DNA of 64,000 bases from positions 8,184,001 to 8,248,000 of the forward strand of contig CAUJLY010000001.1 in the NCBI GenBank assembly GCA_963281155.1, given 5' to 3'. Under the pieces are notes generated by a model that made no database searches, was not told the DNA's origin, and saw only the letters and a program-made list of their open reading frames with translations. The stretch comes from Rhabditophanes sp. KR3021. Taxonomy: Eukaryota; Nematoda; Chromadorea; Rhabditida; Alloionematidae. Below, one piece after another: positions 1-11,739 of this stretch. Every line of letters starts with the position of its first letter. Position 1 is the stretch's first letter. Position numbers and translations under genes: made by a program.

Positions 1-324
1 TGCAACGAATGTGTGTGCGACATACATATTTTTTGTGAATATTCTCTACATCATTCCAGGCACACCTTCAATAATGTTAATTTATTGTGTATACACAAAT
101 ATTAATAATTGAAAAGCTATTTTTGTTAATAGTCAATAATCTTTAACAATTAAGTTCATATTAGTAATGTAGGTTAAAAATACCTCTACATGTTTGACAA
201 ACAATAAGTTGCCATGGAGATTTATTGTTCTTTAACGAAACTTTTATTCTTCTCATTTATTTTACAAGAAGTGGTTGTATCTAATTTAATCAATTTTTAA
301 TATAATTTTGATTTTTAGGTTAGG
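1..324. other. 5' intergenic stretch
   Basis: AT-rich sequence with no open frame that I can support. It ends in a T-rich tract and TTTTTAG at about 313-319, just before the start codon at 325. This reads as the trans-splice acceptor of the next gene. Confidence 0.5.
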
Positions 325-856
325 ATGGGAAGTTGCGAAACAAATGGTGTTTTCATTTATCTAGAGGGACAGTTGATTAATGTTAACAAGTTCTTCTTTT
401 TAAAGTCGGAACCTTTTAGGAGATTTTATGAGGGTAAGTACAATATTTGGGAAAAAGTAGAATTACTTTTTAGACTTTTATATAACTGGGATTATCACAG
501 GACAAGAGAAATGCTTTCCTGCAAAAAACACTCAAGAACTAATTGAGTTGTCGAAGCATCACGAAAGTTGCGAGAAATGTTTATTTCAAGAATCTACCAA
601 CCAAATAGTGACGTCTATCTTAGGGTTCTGTCCATTCCTAATTGAATATGCAAACAATTGCTCGTTCAGTCAAATCTTAGCTACTGCTGAAACTTGCCGT
701 GTCGCCGAATATTCCCATTTATTCCGTTTCTTTGCTTGTACCTTACAACAAACAGTCTTGCCTGATGAAATTCCAATAATTGCTGACAAAATTAGAGTCA
801 TTGCCGACAGCATAAAACAAGATCCTAATGCTGCAAATGGGTGTAATATGATTTAG
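325..856 (+). CDS. Diverged Skp1-related (skr) protein
   Basis: Two exons, 325-433 and 474-856, with a 40-nt GT-AG intron, give 163 aa. The N-terminus (NGVFIYLEGQLINVNKF, then SEPFRRFYED) fits the Skp1 POZ fold. The phase-1 intron that splits the Asp codon after the first block lies at the same place as in the three clear skr genes at 54-56 kb. A later block (AETCRVAEYSHLFRFFACTL) resembles the Skp1 helix that precedes the F-box-binding tail. Skp1 proteins bridge Cullin-1 and F-box proteins in SCF ubiquitin ligases. Family membership is inferred from alignment by eye and shared intron position. The canonical acidic loop and the C-terminal WC-type tail are absent (it ends GCNMI), so F-box binding may be lost. 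Start chosen because TTTTTAG lies 5 nt upstream. Confidence 0.55.
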
Positions 857-1310
857 TCTTAAAAGATTTTATAACTCCGAAAGCATTCATTTTTGTAAAG
901 CATTGAACTCTTAATCTATTTTTATCTATAAAGAGCTAATCATAAGTCTTCTAAAAATAAACTTGCTAAAAAGGTATTGTATTCAAACGTTGGCCTTACA
1001 TATAACGACATGACCAAAATAATAAAAATTAAATGAATTAGATTGAACTTAAAAGTATAGTTATTTAAATGTCATTAAACTAGCAAAATTCGCTGCATCT
1101 CGTTATTAATTCTTATTTACATATAATATGATAAACTAAGAATATGTTTAATACGTCATTTGTTAATCTTGTATCAAATGCTTAATTTAAAAGTAAATAC
1201 AAACATTTACATAATAACTTTTATTAATAAATTAATACCAAATGTATAATTATAGAAGTTTGTTCTAAAAACATTTGTTATGATATAAAATGTAAATAAA
1301 TATCATTTAC
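857..1310. other. AT-rich intergenic stretch
   Basis: Contains the likely 3' UTR of the preceding gene (AATAAA-like motifs near 955 and 1020) and then low-complexity AT-rich DNA. No supported gene. Confidence 0.5.
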
Positions 1311-1640
1311 CTCAATGTCCACAATCTTATTATGAACTTGATTGTTCAAAAGTTGTACGAAATTTTTACGCTGATTTCAAAACTATCACCGTGAAGTATG
1401 TATTGATAAAAAGCAACAAAATCAGTGCGGTAAATTGAATCACAGCTGAATTTGGCTAAAATATAGGAGATTAACAAGAATAAAATTAGCATGTAAACAT
1501 ACTTTTCTCCTTATCCATCATGAAAAGATTGGCAAAAAATGTCGAATGTCCACAGAGTAATACTCTTGATATTACCGTCTGGGAATGTTAATTCCGCATC
1601 AGCAAATGGATTGCCTTCAATGAGCATTCAATAATCAGGT
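1311..1640 (-). pseudogene. Decayed BTB-domain exon pair (kelch family)
   Basis: Read on the minus strand, the segment matches the BTB exons of the intact gene at 8671-10495. It starts EGNPFADAELTFPDG, shifts frame, and continues RVLLCGHSTFFANLFM, against NPFIDAELKFSDG and RMILAGHSKYFYDLFM in the intact gene. A well-formed intron (GTATGT to TTTTAG, about 1456-1502) sits at the homologous place. The next exon reads YRTDFVAFYQYILHGDSFE, with another frame change before VHNKIVDIE and a GTAAAT donor. At least two frame disruptions and no downstream BACK or kelch exons mark it as a dead copy. BTB domains of this family normally bind Cullin-3. Confidence 0.6.
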
Positions 1641-2291
1641 AACATTGCAAAGCTTCTAAAAATAAAACGTTATTTAATTGAATATAGTTAAAATGGGAGG
1701 ATGGTGGTTGTCAATCTAAATATGGAACCTATTCGTGGTTTGATAAAAACTAACCATGCTAAAAATTTTAAAAGTACCTTCTTATATAGTATAAAAATCA
1801 TCCTTTTAATTGCTGGGGAAAAAGATACTCCTTTCATTAGTAGAGTAAAATGATGCTAAATTTAGTGTTTTTTAGTTGATTAATTGGTTCACCACTATTG
1901 CGATCCTCTAAACCATGTATAATATCTTCTTGTTGTGAAAGTTATTTGTTGAAAATCGATCATAAAGAGTCAATTATCATTCGCTAGTAAACACATACGC
2001 ATTTATGATTTTTTTAAGGAGGCAGGATAGATTGCATGAGAATATTCTTTACCGACCGTACTTTTAAAAAGAAAGAGTTGGGTATGTTTTGTTATTCGTG
2101 TATAGTTTGATTAAAGAGACATATTTTTTAATTAATCGAAATCAACGAATAATTTAAAAGTAAAAAGTATGAAGATTTGCAATAGTATTTTTATTAAGAA
2201 ATGTCCATCTAATAAATAATTATAAAATATCAGATAAATTGTTAATCCAATAAGTGATTTGAAAATAAAAATCAGGATAAAAGTTTAAAAC
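1641..2291. other. Intergenic stretch between two decayed BTB-family fragments
   Basis: No open frame that I can support on either strand. AT-rich with short homopolymer runs. Confidence 0.45.
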
Positions 2292-2700
2292 TTATTTTGG
2301 TGAAAAGACGACTAAAGATGATATCGGTTTAGTTTCACGACGTACTCCTGATTTCATCAAAATAGCCTGGATATGTTTTGTCGTAGGACACACAAAGATT
2401 TTGGTTTTAGGCTTTCTGGTTTCATTCACTAATATCGAAACCAGAAATGAAGATACCTTACTATTTTTGTAGATCTTTACATTACTTTTGACATGATCAT
2501 AGGGGAATTCATCAGATACACTGACAAATTCAATTATCCTAAATAAATTCAACGATTCATTTTTACGGCTCAAGTAGTTGAATTCGACCCAATTTGTAAT
2601 GATATCAATTAATGCATCTGCTTCCTTCCTTGATCGAATGCTTTGATAAACAGACTTAGCATAGTTACTTTTTTGAATGAATCAGAGCTTCAAATTCATT
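2292..2700 (-). pseudogene. Decayed BACK-domain fragment (BTB-kelch family)
   Basis: The minus strand reads NEFEALIHSKK, then a frame change in an A6 run, then ALIDIITNWVEFNYLSRKNE and a tail ending SSLVVFSPK. This aligns with the BACK domain of the intact gene at 9459-10013 (NFEALCHNKT and LDAITRWVEYDFNSRKADW). No BTB exon precedes it and no kelch exon follows it in the same orientation. The BTB fragment at 1311-1640 lies downstream in the reading direction, so the two come from separate broken copies. The open 93-residue part could still be expressed, but I consider it a relic. Confidence 0.5.
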
Positions 2701-2799
2701 AATTGGCTAAATAATTTGATATTAGTTGAAGTTTTGAACTTTATAAATTACCTCATGATGTAGAGTAGTTGCATACAGTCTTATCAAAACTGTAATTAT

Positions 2800-3818
2800 T
2801 TAAATTCTCGGCACAGTAGTCACAACATTAATTTTATTCTTACAAAACATTTGCTTACTCATTCTACCAAAACAGCTTTTCAGTGTCTTTCTATTCTGTT
2901 GTGACATCACTACAAACAATAAAGGATTAACTCCAGCTACACTGAATAGACAATAAAATAACAGTGTATCATATTCTCGAAAATGTAGACCAAATGTTGT
3001 AAATATGATGGATATAATATATGGAATACCAGTAATTAGCCATGGCGAGAGACCTTGTAAAACAAGGATTCGTTGTGATAATTTATTTATTTCCGCTGTT
3101 TTTATGGACATCGAGATTGAATTTTTCTTGGAGTGTTTTAGATATTTATAGATGATGACGCATATAATGGTATAGTTGATGCCGTAATATCCTATTATTA
3201 ATACTACTTCCCGAACAAGTGAATAATGTGACTAAAAATGATGTATTACTTTACATAATTTAAAAAAATTACAGTGTAAAATATTGCGGGCAATTCAGTT
3301 CTATTTTTAAACAAATACTGATCTTTATAATTTAGCATTATTGTAGTAACTTCCTGTGCGTCAAATATAACTGCATTAACAGATGTAAAGGACATTATGT
3401 AGGCGCATAGAATAATTACGACAAATCCCAAAGCTATGTATTTCTTACATAACATAATTGAATGAACCATTTGCAAGTATCTGAATATTATAATTAATGT
3501 CACTATAGTAGTGTTTAAATAAACACTTTGGAAATTCCAAAATACTATCACTGCAAACCAAAAAGACCCAATTTTATTTAAATCAAAGTAAACAGAATAC
3601 AATAAAAAGTCACGTCCTTGCTGAATAATTTCTAAATGACATACAATCATAACTATTCCAGAATATAAACCACAAATAAATTGACCATACAAGAGGATTC
3701 TGTAATTCTGATAAGACGGAAATTTATAATGAACTGAAACTAAAAAAATAGCCAGTGAGTTAAATATAATTACAACAGTTAAAATAAAAAAATACACCAA
3801 GTTTAGAAAATCAACCAT
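2800..3818 (-). CDS. Serpentine (7TM) chemoreceptor, Str/Srd-like
   Basis: Two exons, 3818-3273 and 3231-2800, joined by a 41-nt phase-0 GTAATT...TTTTTAG intron, give 325 aa. Seven hydrophobic segments are visible: near residues 5-28, 42-62, 85-115, 128-150, a pair around the exon junction, and the last two in exon 2. The motif NPLLFVVMS at the end of TM7 followed by a basic tail (QQNRKTLKSCFGR) is characteristic of nematode serpentine receptors. The product is probably a plasma or ciliary membrane chemoreceptor; ligand unknown. It is one of a tandem same-strand pair with the gene at 4041-5041. The exact subfamily (str, srd, srj) cannot be fixed by eye. Confidence 0.82.
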
Positions 3819-4040
3819 AATAATTTTTCCTCTTCGAAAATAATAAATGCCGAATAATGTATTTTATTTTTAAGAAGATGAATAAATGTCATCACACAAA
3901 AAATATTTTTCATTTCCGTTTGTTTGACTAAATAATAGACTTCAAAGAGGCTTCAGAAAAGAGGAAGCTCTTTTTCCTAAGAGTACAATAAATCACATTC
4001 CGGATTTAACTTTTACTAATTCTAACGATTTTTGAACGGT

Positions 4041-5041
4041 TTATGTAATCCATTTGTAAATTAGAGTACGATTCGTCGGAGATAGAATTATGAATAATGT
4101 GGGATTTAGAATAGCTACGCACAAGATTAGGTAATATAATAGTGCTCCGAATAAGTGAATATCAACATCGAAAAAGAACAAGATGTTAAAAATTAATTCC
4201 GGGATTCCCTATAAAAAGCTGAATTAATTGTTCATGTTTATCAATTTACCGTAAAAAGCCATGGAGTAAAGCATTGATATTTGATGATCTTCATGAAAAC
4301 TAAATTAAGTTCCTTTGTTTTGGATGTCATGATGTGAATTCTTTTGTTAACAAAAGTGCAGTATTTTTTATAGCATGTTATGATAACAATATAGTTAGCG
4401 GCATAAAAAACAATCGCTATAAATAGTGTTATCAAATTCATCTTCGGGTTCTAAAAATATTAATAATTGGAGGTGCTGTATATACTTACTATGGAAATCC
4501 CAAGCAAAACCTTCTTTGTACCAGTTATTATTCCTTTATTCTTAATTTCGAGATAAATTTGTGCTAGAATGAATGGATCGCTAATTTTATCATAACAAGC
4601 CGTTAATCCTGTTGCAAGAGTTATTGAAGCAATAATAGTACATATGATACCGGTACTAATTTGAAGATAGGACATTCTTTTCGAATGACAAACTTGAATA
4701 TAACGGCAAATGACAACCAGGGTAATAGCAGGAACATTAATATAAATAAATATCAATGTAAAAAACAAAATAACCCTCTCAGTCATAACATCTTCCTTAT
4801 CAAAATCAAATAAATCAGCACTTACAATAAAGTAATTATTTAATGAAATTACGCGTACTCTTGTAATTGCTGTCACCACAACACTGACAATTCCAAGGGA
4901 AAATTGGACTATCAGAATTTGTTTATATGTTTTGAATGACGAACCAATTTTTGCTTGGTAAGTTAAGACAATAGCAATTGCGTTTAAGATTATAGCTAAG
5001 GTGGTTATTAGAATTTGCATTATATTGATGTAGTCATACAT
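4041..5041 (-). CDS. Serpentine (7TM) chemoreceptor, paralog of the previous gene
   Basis: Three exons, 5041-4490, 4450-4250 and 4208-4041, with phase-0 introns (GTAAGT...TTTTTAG and GTAAAT...TTATAG), give 306 aa. Exon 3 supplies TM6-TM7, including AILNPTLFIILSPTNRTL, which matches the NPLLFVVMSQQNRKTL end of the neighbouring receptor. An ARY-like element is seen as CRYIQVCHSKRMS after TM3. The two receptors share head-to-tail order and the intron position in the second half, so a local duplication followed by strong divergence is likely. The ligand is unknown. Confidence 0.82.
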
Positions 5042-5478
5042 CGCTTAATCGAACACTAGAATATATCCAAGGTTCTTTCTTTAATAAATAGTAACTCAAA
5101 ATTATTGGTAAAATAATAAAATTGGAGTCTAAAAAGGATGAGTAAAATAGTAAAATGAACATCTTTTATAAGCGTGTTCAGAGGCAGAGCTTTGTTACAA
5201 AAAAGGCATAGTTCAGGGATAATCTATTAACGCATCAAATGTGATGAACATTAATATATTTTAATGTTTTAACTTCCGACTCAGAATTAAAAGGATAATT
5301 AGTATATCCGTAACATAATTATTCAAATCAATAGGATTAAAGATGAAAGCTAGACCAAATATTTAATAAGAAAATTTACACACAAAAACGAGGAACAAAT
5401 GAATTTTAATATATTGGTCATGATGAAGCATTAATTCTTGCATTTCATCCGCAAAACAGGAAGCATTGGTAAAATAAC
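5042..5478. other. Intergenic stretch upstream of the receptor pair
   Basis: AT-rich, with no supported ORF. It should hold the promoter of the 4041-5041 receptor and the 3' end of the next minus-strand gene. Confidence 0.4.
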
Positions 5479-5814
5479 TTAAAGCAGATAAAGAAATTTG
5501 TCTTCTTTTATTATAGATTTCGATACATGGTCCTTGTCTAGCACATTAATATTGCTAAAAGAATGACCGTATACATTGAATACTATTTTGATCCCCCGCC
5601 ACATACCATGACCAATCGATTCATAATTAATTTGCTGAGTTATATTAGTATTTTCAAAACAAATTTCATTTGCTTCGTCTCTACTAATTTTTGGAAAAAT
5701 TAATAATATAATTATAACAATGTTCACAATGACAAAGAGTTTGAATAAGAACCTATCAAGAGAATCATAATCGTAAAATGTACTTCGTCGAACAAAAATA
5801 CTTAATTTTTCCAA
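5479..5814 (-). CDS. Small single-pass membrane protein, unrecognised
   Basis: A 111-aa ORF with a basic/aromatic N-terminus and one strong hydrophobic segment (FVIVNIVIIILLIF, about residues 27-41). A 70-residue outer part follows with one Cys and an N-glycosylation sequon (NIT). The topology is that of a type II signal-anchor protein. I do not recognise the family. It may be only the first exon of a longer gene, because many nematode type II glycosyltransferases begin this way, but no convincing downstream exon was seen. Confidence 0.4.
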   Translation of the reverse strand: MEKLSIFVRRSTFYDYDSLDRFLFKLFVIVNIVIIILLIFPKISRDEANEICFENTNITQQINYESIGHGMWRGIKIVFNVYGHSFSNINVLDKDHVSKSIIKEDKFLYLL

Positions 5815-6749
5815 AATATAAATATATTATTTCCATTATTTTAAGATTTCAGAAATTGTTACTTACTTTCACGTAGTTTATAAAGATTATTCACCTGAAA
5901 TATCCATTAAACAGGGTCTTTCGAAATGCAGGGGCCAAATTTAGAAGTATATGAATGGCATCGTGTACAGAAAGTTAAAAGTCAAATGAAACGGAATTTT
6001 CTCAGACTTGGCTCCAGAAGTGCCTTAAATTATTTTTTTCAATCAAATAAATGCCAAGTTAAAAGATAGCAGAAAAAATTTCAAGAACAAAACAAACAGC
6101 TTTGAAGACTTATCACAAGATTAAAGATGTCAGCAAAGACTTGAGCGACCTGGAAAAAGGCAAATTTTACTCGCCATTTATAAAACCTTGTCTCACTTGC
6201 AGTTGCTCATGCTATTCCCTCAAAAAGTCAGAAGTTGAACTTAATATTGTAGTATAGTATCAGGCAGTATAATCATCTCACATCTTTTGTCTTATCGTTG
6301 GAGTTAATAAAGCGTTTGAAAGACTACCTATTGCTCGTCTGAATCCGAGGCACATTCACTACCTGAAAGAGCCATCATAAAATGATTACTCTAACTTTAA
6401 TTTTGTAGTAAGCCACTAATATTTTACCCTTTGACACCTGCATACTTATATTTTATCAAGTAATTGCATACCAACATCACTCTTGAACAGATTTGAATCT
6501 CAGGCAAACTAATAGACCTTCATCCAACCTTTTCCCATTTTTGACGTATAGTCATAATTTAGGCATTGTACGTAATCGTGGCTTTTATTATGTAGTCCTA
6601 ATAGTCGAATTTGATTCTATGCCATCCATATAAAGTTATTTTAATTCTTTATCGGTGCGTGCGGTCTATATCCAGCCCCTTTATTAACAACTTACTTTCA
6701 TTCAATCTCTGATTAAGTTTTATTTCAGGGAACCTATATTTTATTAATT
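5815..6749. other. Intergenic stretch with no gene seen
   Basis: AT-rich, with short ORFs only. The HP1-type gene that follows is preceded by TTTTATTTCAG at about 6719-6728, a plausible trans-splice acceptor for the start at 6750. Confidence 0.45.
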
Positions 6750-7718
6750 ATGAGTTCACAAGAAACGGACGAAGACGACAAACAAGTTGGGGTCTATAAA
6801 ATATTGAGAACCCGGGGCAGAGACCATACCTTCCAAGGCCTTGTTTGGTGGGAAAACGAGCTAAGAAAGGACGCAACTTGGGAGGATGTTGATAATAATC
6901 TAGACGTAAGTAGATATTTTGTCTTTCTAAGTTATTTGTCATTTAGAACAACTATGCCTTTAACGAATACATTGCCAACAACAAGAATCTTTTGAAAAAA
7001 ACACGGAACGAGTTGGTCCACAGAAACGTTAAGGTTATATTAAATGAAATCAATCTCACGGGAATGCCCGAAAACTTAAAGCGCCTTTCCTGTCCGAAGA
7101 CCACCATTCCCCGTTCGCCTCCAGATGGTATAACTTGTCTTTCATCTCCACAGAACATGGTTTGCCTTTCATTTCCACCAACAATCAGCGGCCATTCATG
7201 TTCCAGAGAAGAGAATCGTCCTCAATGCTTAAAAGTATCTGTCCCTCCTTCAATTTCAGAAACATTCAGTACCCAATCATGCTCAGAAGGGAAGATAAAC
7301 CAGTTTGTTCCAAAATCAGTGGATTCGTCTTTAGGATCTGAAAGAATACGCCATTCTCGAATTCCAGAAAAGACAATAGTTGTCAGTTCTTCTGAGTCAG
7401 ACTATAGCAATGATGAGGAAGAGACTGAAAAGTAAGTTCTTAATTGAAACTAATTGGTATCGTATTTATTCTTCTTTCAGTGGCTCTAAAATTGGGTACT
7501 TTAAAGAAAAAAGACTCAAAGTGAGGGCAATGGGGAAAATAATTAATCACAGATACACTAAATCGAAGATCTATTACCACGCCCTGCTTAAAGATGGACA
7601 AAATGTATGGATTACGTGGAGTCAAATGCCTTTTGACTATCTGGAGTTCCATATGGAATACATGATTGCCAAAGAGAAACGTTTGTCTTGTTCTAGTCTT
7701 TTGTTAACTTCATCTTAA
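6750..7718 (+). CDS. HP1-type chromodomain and chromoshadow-domain protein
   Basis: Three exons, 6750-6905, 6947-7431 and 7481-7718, give 292 aa. Residues 13-53 form a chromodomain: VYKILRTRGRDHTFQGLVWW, then TWEDVDNNL, with the aromatic residues expected of a methyl-lysine cage. A Ser/Pro-rich hinge of about 120 residues follows. It contains acidic and Ser clusters (SSSESDYSNDEEE) that look like phosphorylation targets. The last about 65 residues (VRAMGKIINHRYTKSKIYY through HMEYMIAKEKRL) match a chromoshadow domain. HP1 proteins read H3K9 methylation and build heterochromatin through shadow-domain dimers. Length and order suit a C. elegans HPL-type protein. Both domains are diverged, so the one-to-one ortholog is not assigned. 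Confidence 0.8.
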
Positions 7719-7985
7719 TTAATTACTTATGTAATATCTACTTTTAATTTTAATAAATTTTTTTGCATTTTCGTGTGTTTATGATGTAAGTTTTATGCAA
7801 AATAAGCATTTATTTTTGCCTGAAAATAAAAAGCCATTAAGTAGGTGACAATATTTGTTTATATTAAAAGCATTGCTATAAACAATGAATTAATGATTAT
7901 TTCTTATGTAGAGAGAACCTTTTTATGATTACATAGGCATGTGTAAGAGATATTTTAGAGAGTGTAAATAATACCAACAGGTATA

Positions 7986-8444
7986 AATATTATGAGAAAC
8001 AAAGTATAGGTTCACAGATATTGCTATTGTCGGAATCTATCTTCCAGGCAATTTCAAACAAACCTATCCAACTTCTAAAACAAAGAATTGCCTAAACGAT
8101 GTACAAGGTTGTGCAATACCTATTCTAGGATACGTCTCTCTACCTCTCGATGGCGTTATTGTAAAATCGATTGTTATTACAAACTGCAACGAATCGAAGT
8201 GTTGATTGGTACAAATGCCTCAACGAAATCTACACTCCTAAAACAGAAATTACTTAAGTCGTTGGAAGAAACACAAATTAGCACACTTTCAAAAGAAGAA
8301 TTATTTAAGGATACTATGCCTGTAAAAGAATTCAAATCAACTACAAAAGTCCCACCAATAAAGATTGCCCTTAATGACCTGACTCCTGTTGCTAGTAAAT
8401 ACGTCATATTCCCTTGCTGTAAACGAAAAAGTCAAAACAAATGA
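7986..8444 (+). pseudogene. Possible decayed gene, unrecognised
   Basis: Downstream of an AG at about 8018 one frame reads IAIVGIYLPGNFKQTYPTSK, then GCAIPILGYVSLPLDGVIV, and stops at about 8199. A second frame, open from 8088, continues VLIGTNASTKSTLLKQKLLK to a stop at 8444. The change of coding-like signal from one frame to the other near 8190 suggests a frameshift or an unrecognised intron. A GTATAA...TTCACAG segment at about 7982-8018 could be a real intron. I do not recognise the product, and function and intactness are uncertain. Confidence 0.25.
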
Positions 8445-8465
8445 GACAGTAACTTTTTTCTGTGT

Positions 8466-8655
8466 ATGTTTGATTAAATAGTAAACCTTATCAGTTAATT
8501 AGTTTTTATTATTTGTATCAATTTTGGATAGAATACAAACGATGATATCATTATGAATCAATTTGATTAAAAATTATTAAGATTGTACGAACAATGATCT
8601 GATTATGAATCACTTTAATTCAAGATTATTAAGAATGTATTAATTTGTTTTAGCT
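8466..8655. repeat. Copy 1 of a duplicated kelch-gene 3' flank
   Basis: The segment that starts GTTTGATTAAATAGTAAACC is nearly identical to 11809-11990. The two include the same GATAGAATACAAACGATGAT block and end in TTATTAAGAATGTA. Each copy lies just 3' of a kelch gene (stops at 8671 and 11999). The duplication unit therefore included the last kelch exon and the 3' flank. Confidence 0.8.
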
Positions 8656-8670
8656 TTCTTTTTTTAGTGA

Positions 8671-10495
8671 CTACAATACAACTTTAGAACTATATGCATT
8701 TGATACAAGTAAATGTATATTAAGAATACTCCATGTCTTGTCCTTTTTGTTGTATTTTTGTATGAAATCACTTTCTCCACCACTAACAATCAACGATACC
8801 TCATTTTCAAAAGAACTTGCTGCATAAGCTCGTTCCGGTAGATCCGCAATTTTGCTCCACGTGTTATTTCTTATATCATATACTTGACACAAGTTTTTGT
8901 AATAATTGCTACCACCTCCTGCACAAGTAATAGTTTGACCAAATGACGAAACAGCACTAAAATGAGTTTGAATCGGAATATCTGTTAAATAAGACCATTT
9001 TCCATCTCGTGGGTCGAATCTAAAGAAATATTTACTTAATAATAATTCGATTACCTTTGAAACTTGTTGCAATTTAGATCCCCTATGGTATATATAATCT
9101 CATCTAGAATTACTGAATCATGACAAAAAACACTTGTTAATAACTTTGGAGCATTTATCCAAGTCATTTTTTCTGGTTCAAAGCTTGAATAACAAATTAA
9201 TAATGCAAATTCATTGTAAACTTACTATTCAACAGTATCAATTAAACGAGTCCCCCTACCACCAATAACATAGATTTTGTTAGAATAGACAACTGAAGAG
9301 TAATTGTATTTGTTTAAACTCATTTGCAAATGAATAATTTCAGATTTGTTAGTTTCTAAATTATATCTGAAAAATAGTTACTAAATTATAAAATATTATG
9401 TATATTTACTTTTCAATTGCTTTACTATTATCGTCTCCTAATACAAATACATTATTTCCTATTTTTTCTGAACAATGTCTCCATTTATCTTTTTGTAAAT
9501 TACCAATTTCTTTAACAGTATTCCCAATTGTATCAATTTCAACGACAGACTGTTTTGCGTTACTTCCTCCAACTTGAAACAATAAATATTATTAGATATT
9601 TTGTTTATTAACATACATAAAATTAACTTAAAATCTCCGCTTTGTGGCACTACATTTTTGATATTAACTTTTTCAACATTTTTCGCAATAACTTTTTCAG
9701 CAATTTTGCTGTATAAAAATTTGATCAATTGTGGAATAGAAAAAATATTAGTATTATTTGTAAGATATTCATTTAACACCTCTGCCTCGATTTTGTCATA
9801 ATTTATTAATGAAACTAAATCAAGCCAATCCGCTTTTCTACTGTTAAAATCATATTCAACCCAACGTGTAATAGCATCAAGAATAACAACTTGATCTTTA
9901 CTTTCAATGAAATCTTTATTCATAAGACTCAAAAAATTGTCTCGCGTAAATGAATCAAATGTCTTGTTATGACAAAGAGCTTCAAAATTGAGACTTATTA
10001 ATTTTCTCGACAAATCATTATATTCTTTAAGTGCAGCATTATTCGTCTTTTCTAATAAAACTCCTTGATGAATACTAAAATCACTGTTGCTAATCCATTC
10101 GTTTAATTTGATCTACCAAATTAATTTTTAGTGATACATAAAACAACTTACTTTTATATCGGGTACATTTAATTCAATTTGAACATTCAACAAAGATACT
10201 ATTTTTTTACAATCAATTATAAAATCAATTCCTAAGTGAAGATATTCATAGTACATTTTAAAGTCACTTAACTTCATTTTTTCGATGTTAAACGTTGCTG
10301 AAGAATAGTATTTAATATGTATATATCAACTAATAATTTACTCTGAGTTGCATCCTTCATGAACAAATCATAAAAATATTTGCTATGTCCAGCCAAAATC
10401 ATTCGTGATACTTTAATAGACCCATCGCTAAATTTTAATTCAGCGTCAATAAAAGGATTAGCTTCAAACAAACTAGGGAAATATTCATAATTCAT
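8671..10495 (-). CDS. BTB-BACK-kelch protein (Cullin-3 substrate adaptor)
   Basis: Seven exons: 10495-10342, 10297-10152, 10112-9617, 9572-9410, 9366-9226, 9183-9055 and 9019-8671. All have GT-AG introns, and they give 525 aa. Exons 1-2 carry the BTB domain (NPFIDAELKFSDGSIKVSR). Exon 3 carries the BACK domain (DAITRWVEYDFNSRKADWL). Exons 4-7 encode kelch repeats with GG doublets and spaced Y/W residues, for example LILFGGSNAKQSVVEID, YVIGGRGTRLIDTVEY and YDIRNNTWSKIADLP. Such proteins bind Cullin-3 through BTB and select ubiquitylation substrates through the propeller. It is the only complete member of the local cluster. The substrate cannot be inferred. Confidence 0.88.
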
Positions 10496-10727
10496 TTTTA
10501 AAAAATTTATCAGTAACCAACCACAAAAATTATATTAATCGTTAGAATGACTTTATTTAAAAAAATGTTTAATTAAAAGGTAACTCTTATCAAAGATTCG
10601 GCCTGATTTTTGATCCTTTCTCTTATCAATTTTCGATAAAAACATAAACTGTGTCTTATTTATTAATAGACTTTTATTCAAAAATACTTCTAATTTGTCA
10701 ATTTGTTTGGTTTTCTTGTTTTAGTAA

Positions 10728-11739
10728 CTACATTACAATTTTAGAACTATGCTTATTTGATATAGGCAATGTATTACCAAGAATATCCCATGTTTTTCTC
10801 TCCTTATCATATACTTGTAACGCATCAGAACATCCTCCAGCAACAACAATAGATCGTTCATTTTCTAAAGATTTTGCTCCATAAACTGTTATTGGAATAT
10901 TTTCAATTTTGCTCCATGTGTTATTTCTTATATCATATACTTGACACAAGCCGTGACTACCTCTATCACCACCTCCCACGCAAGTAATAGTTTGCCCAAA
11001 TGAAGTAACAGCACTATGATAAGTTTGATTGGGAATATACATCAAATAAGACCATACGCCCTCTCGTGGATCAAATCTAAAAAATTATTTATTCAATTTT
11101 TGTTTGATTACCTTTGAAACTTAGAAGAACGATATCCTCCAATAGTGTAAATATTTTCATCTACATTAACGGAATCATGAAAGCGCACATCTTTTAATAA
11201 TTCTGGAGCCTCTATCCAAGCCATTTTCTCTGGTTCAAAACTAAAAACATTCAAATAGTAATAGAAAGTTATTGCAAAGTCAAATAAACTTACTATTCAA
11301 CAGTGTAAAGTGAACTTGCAACATCTTTTAAATAACCACCAATGACATAAACTTTGTTAGAACAAACAACGGATGAATAATCTCCTTTTAGGGAAGTCAT
11401 TTCCAATGAAATTGTTTCAGATTGGTTAGTTTCCAAATCATATCTATAATAAAGTATTATTTAGGATTGCCATAAATATTAGATGTACTTTTCAATTTTT
11501 TTACTTTCCAAATCTCCAAGTATAAATACATCTTTTCCTATTTTTTCTGAACTATGATTGAATTTTTGTATTTGGAAATCTCCAATTTTTTTTGCTGTAT
11601 ATCCATTTGTATCAATCTCAACGACAGACTGTTCTGCGTTACTTCCTCCAACTTAAAACAATAAAAATATAATTACAAATGTGTCTATTAACATACATAA
11701 AACCAGCTTAGAATATCCGCTTTGTGGCATTGAACTCAT
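10728..11739 (-). CDS. Kelch-only paralog lacking BTB and BACK
   Basis: The kelch exons mirror those of the gene at 8671-10495 with introns at the same places. An N-terminal exon (MSSMPQSGYSKLVL) is spliced to FGGSNAEQSVVEIDTNG. Later repeats are VICSNKVYVIGG-like, YFEPEKMAWIEAPELL, FDPREGVWSYL and YDIRNNTWSKIENIP. The product ends ISNKHSSKIVM. It starts at the exact border where the intact gene passes from BACK to kelch (PQSGDFKLILF), so the 5' half was lost in duplication. The propeller frame is open throughout. Without BTB it cannot act as a normal Cullin-3 adaptor. It could be a propeller-only protein, a dominant competitor or a young pseudogene. Confidence 0.7.
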
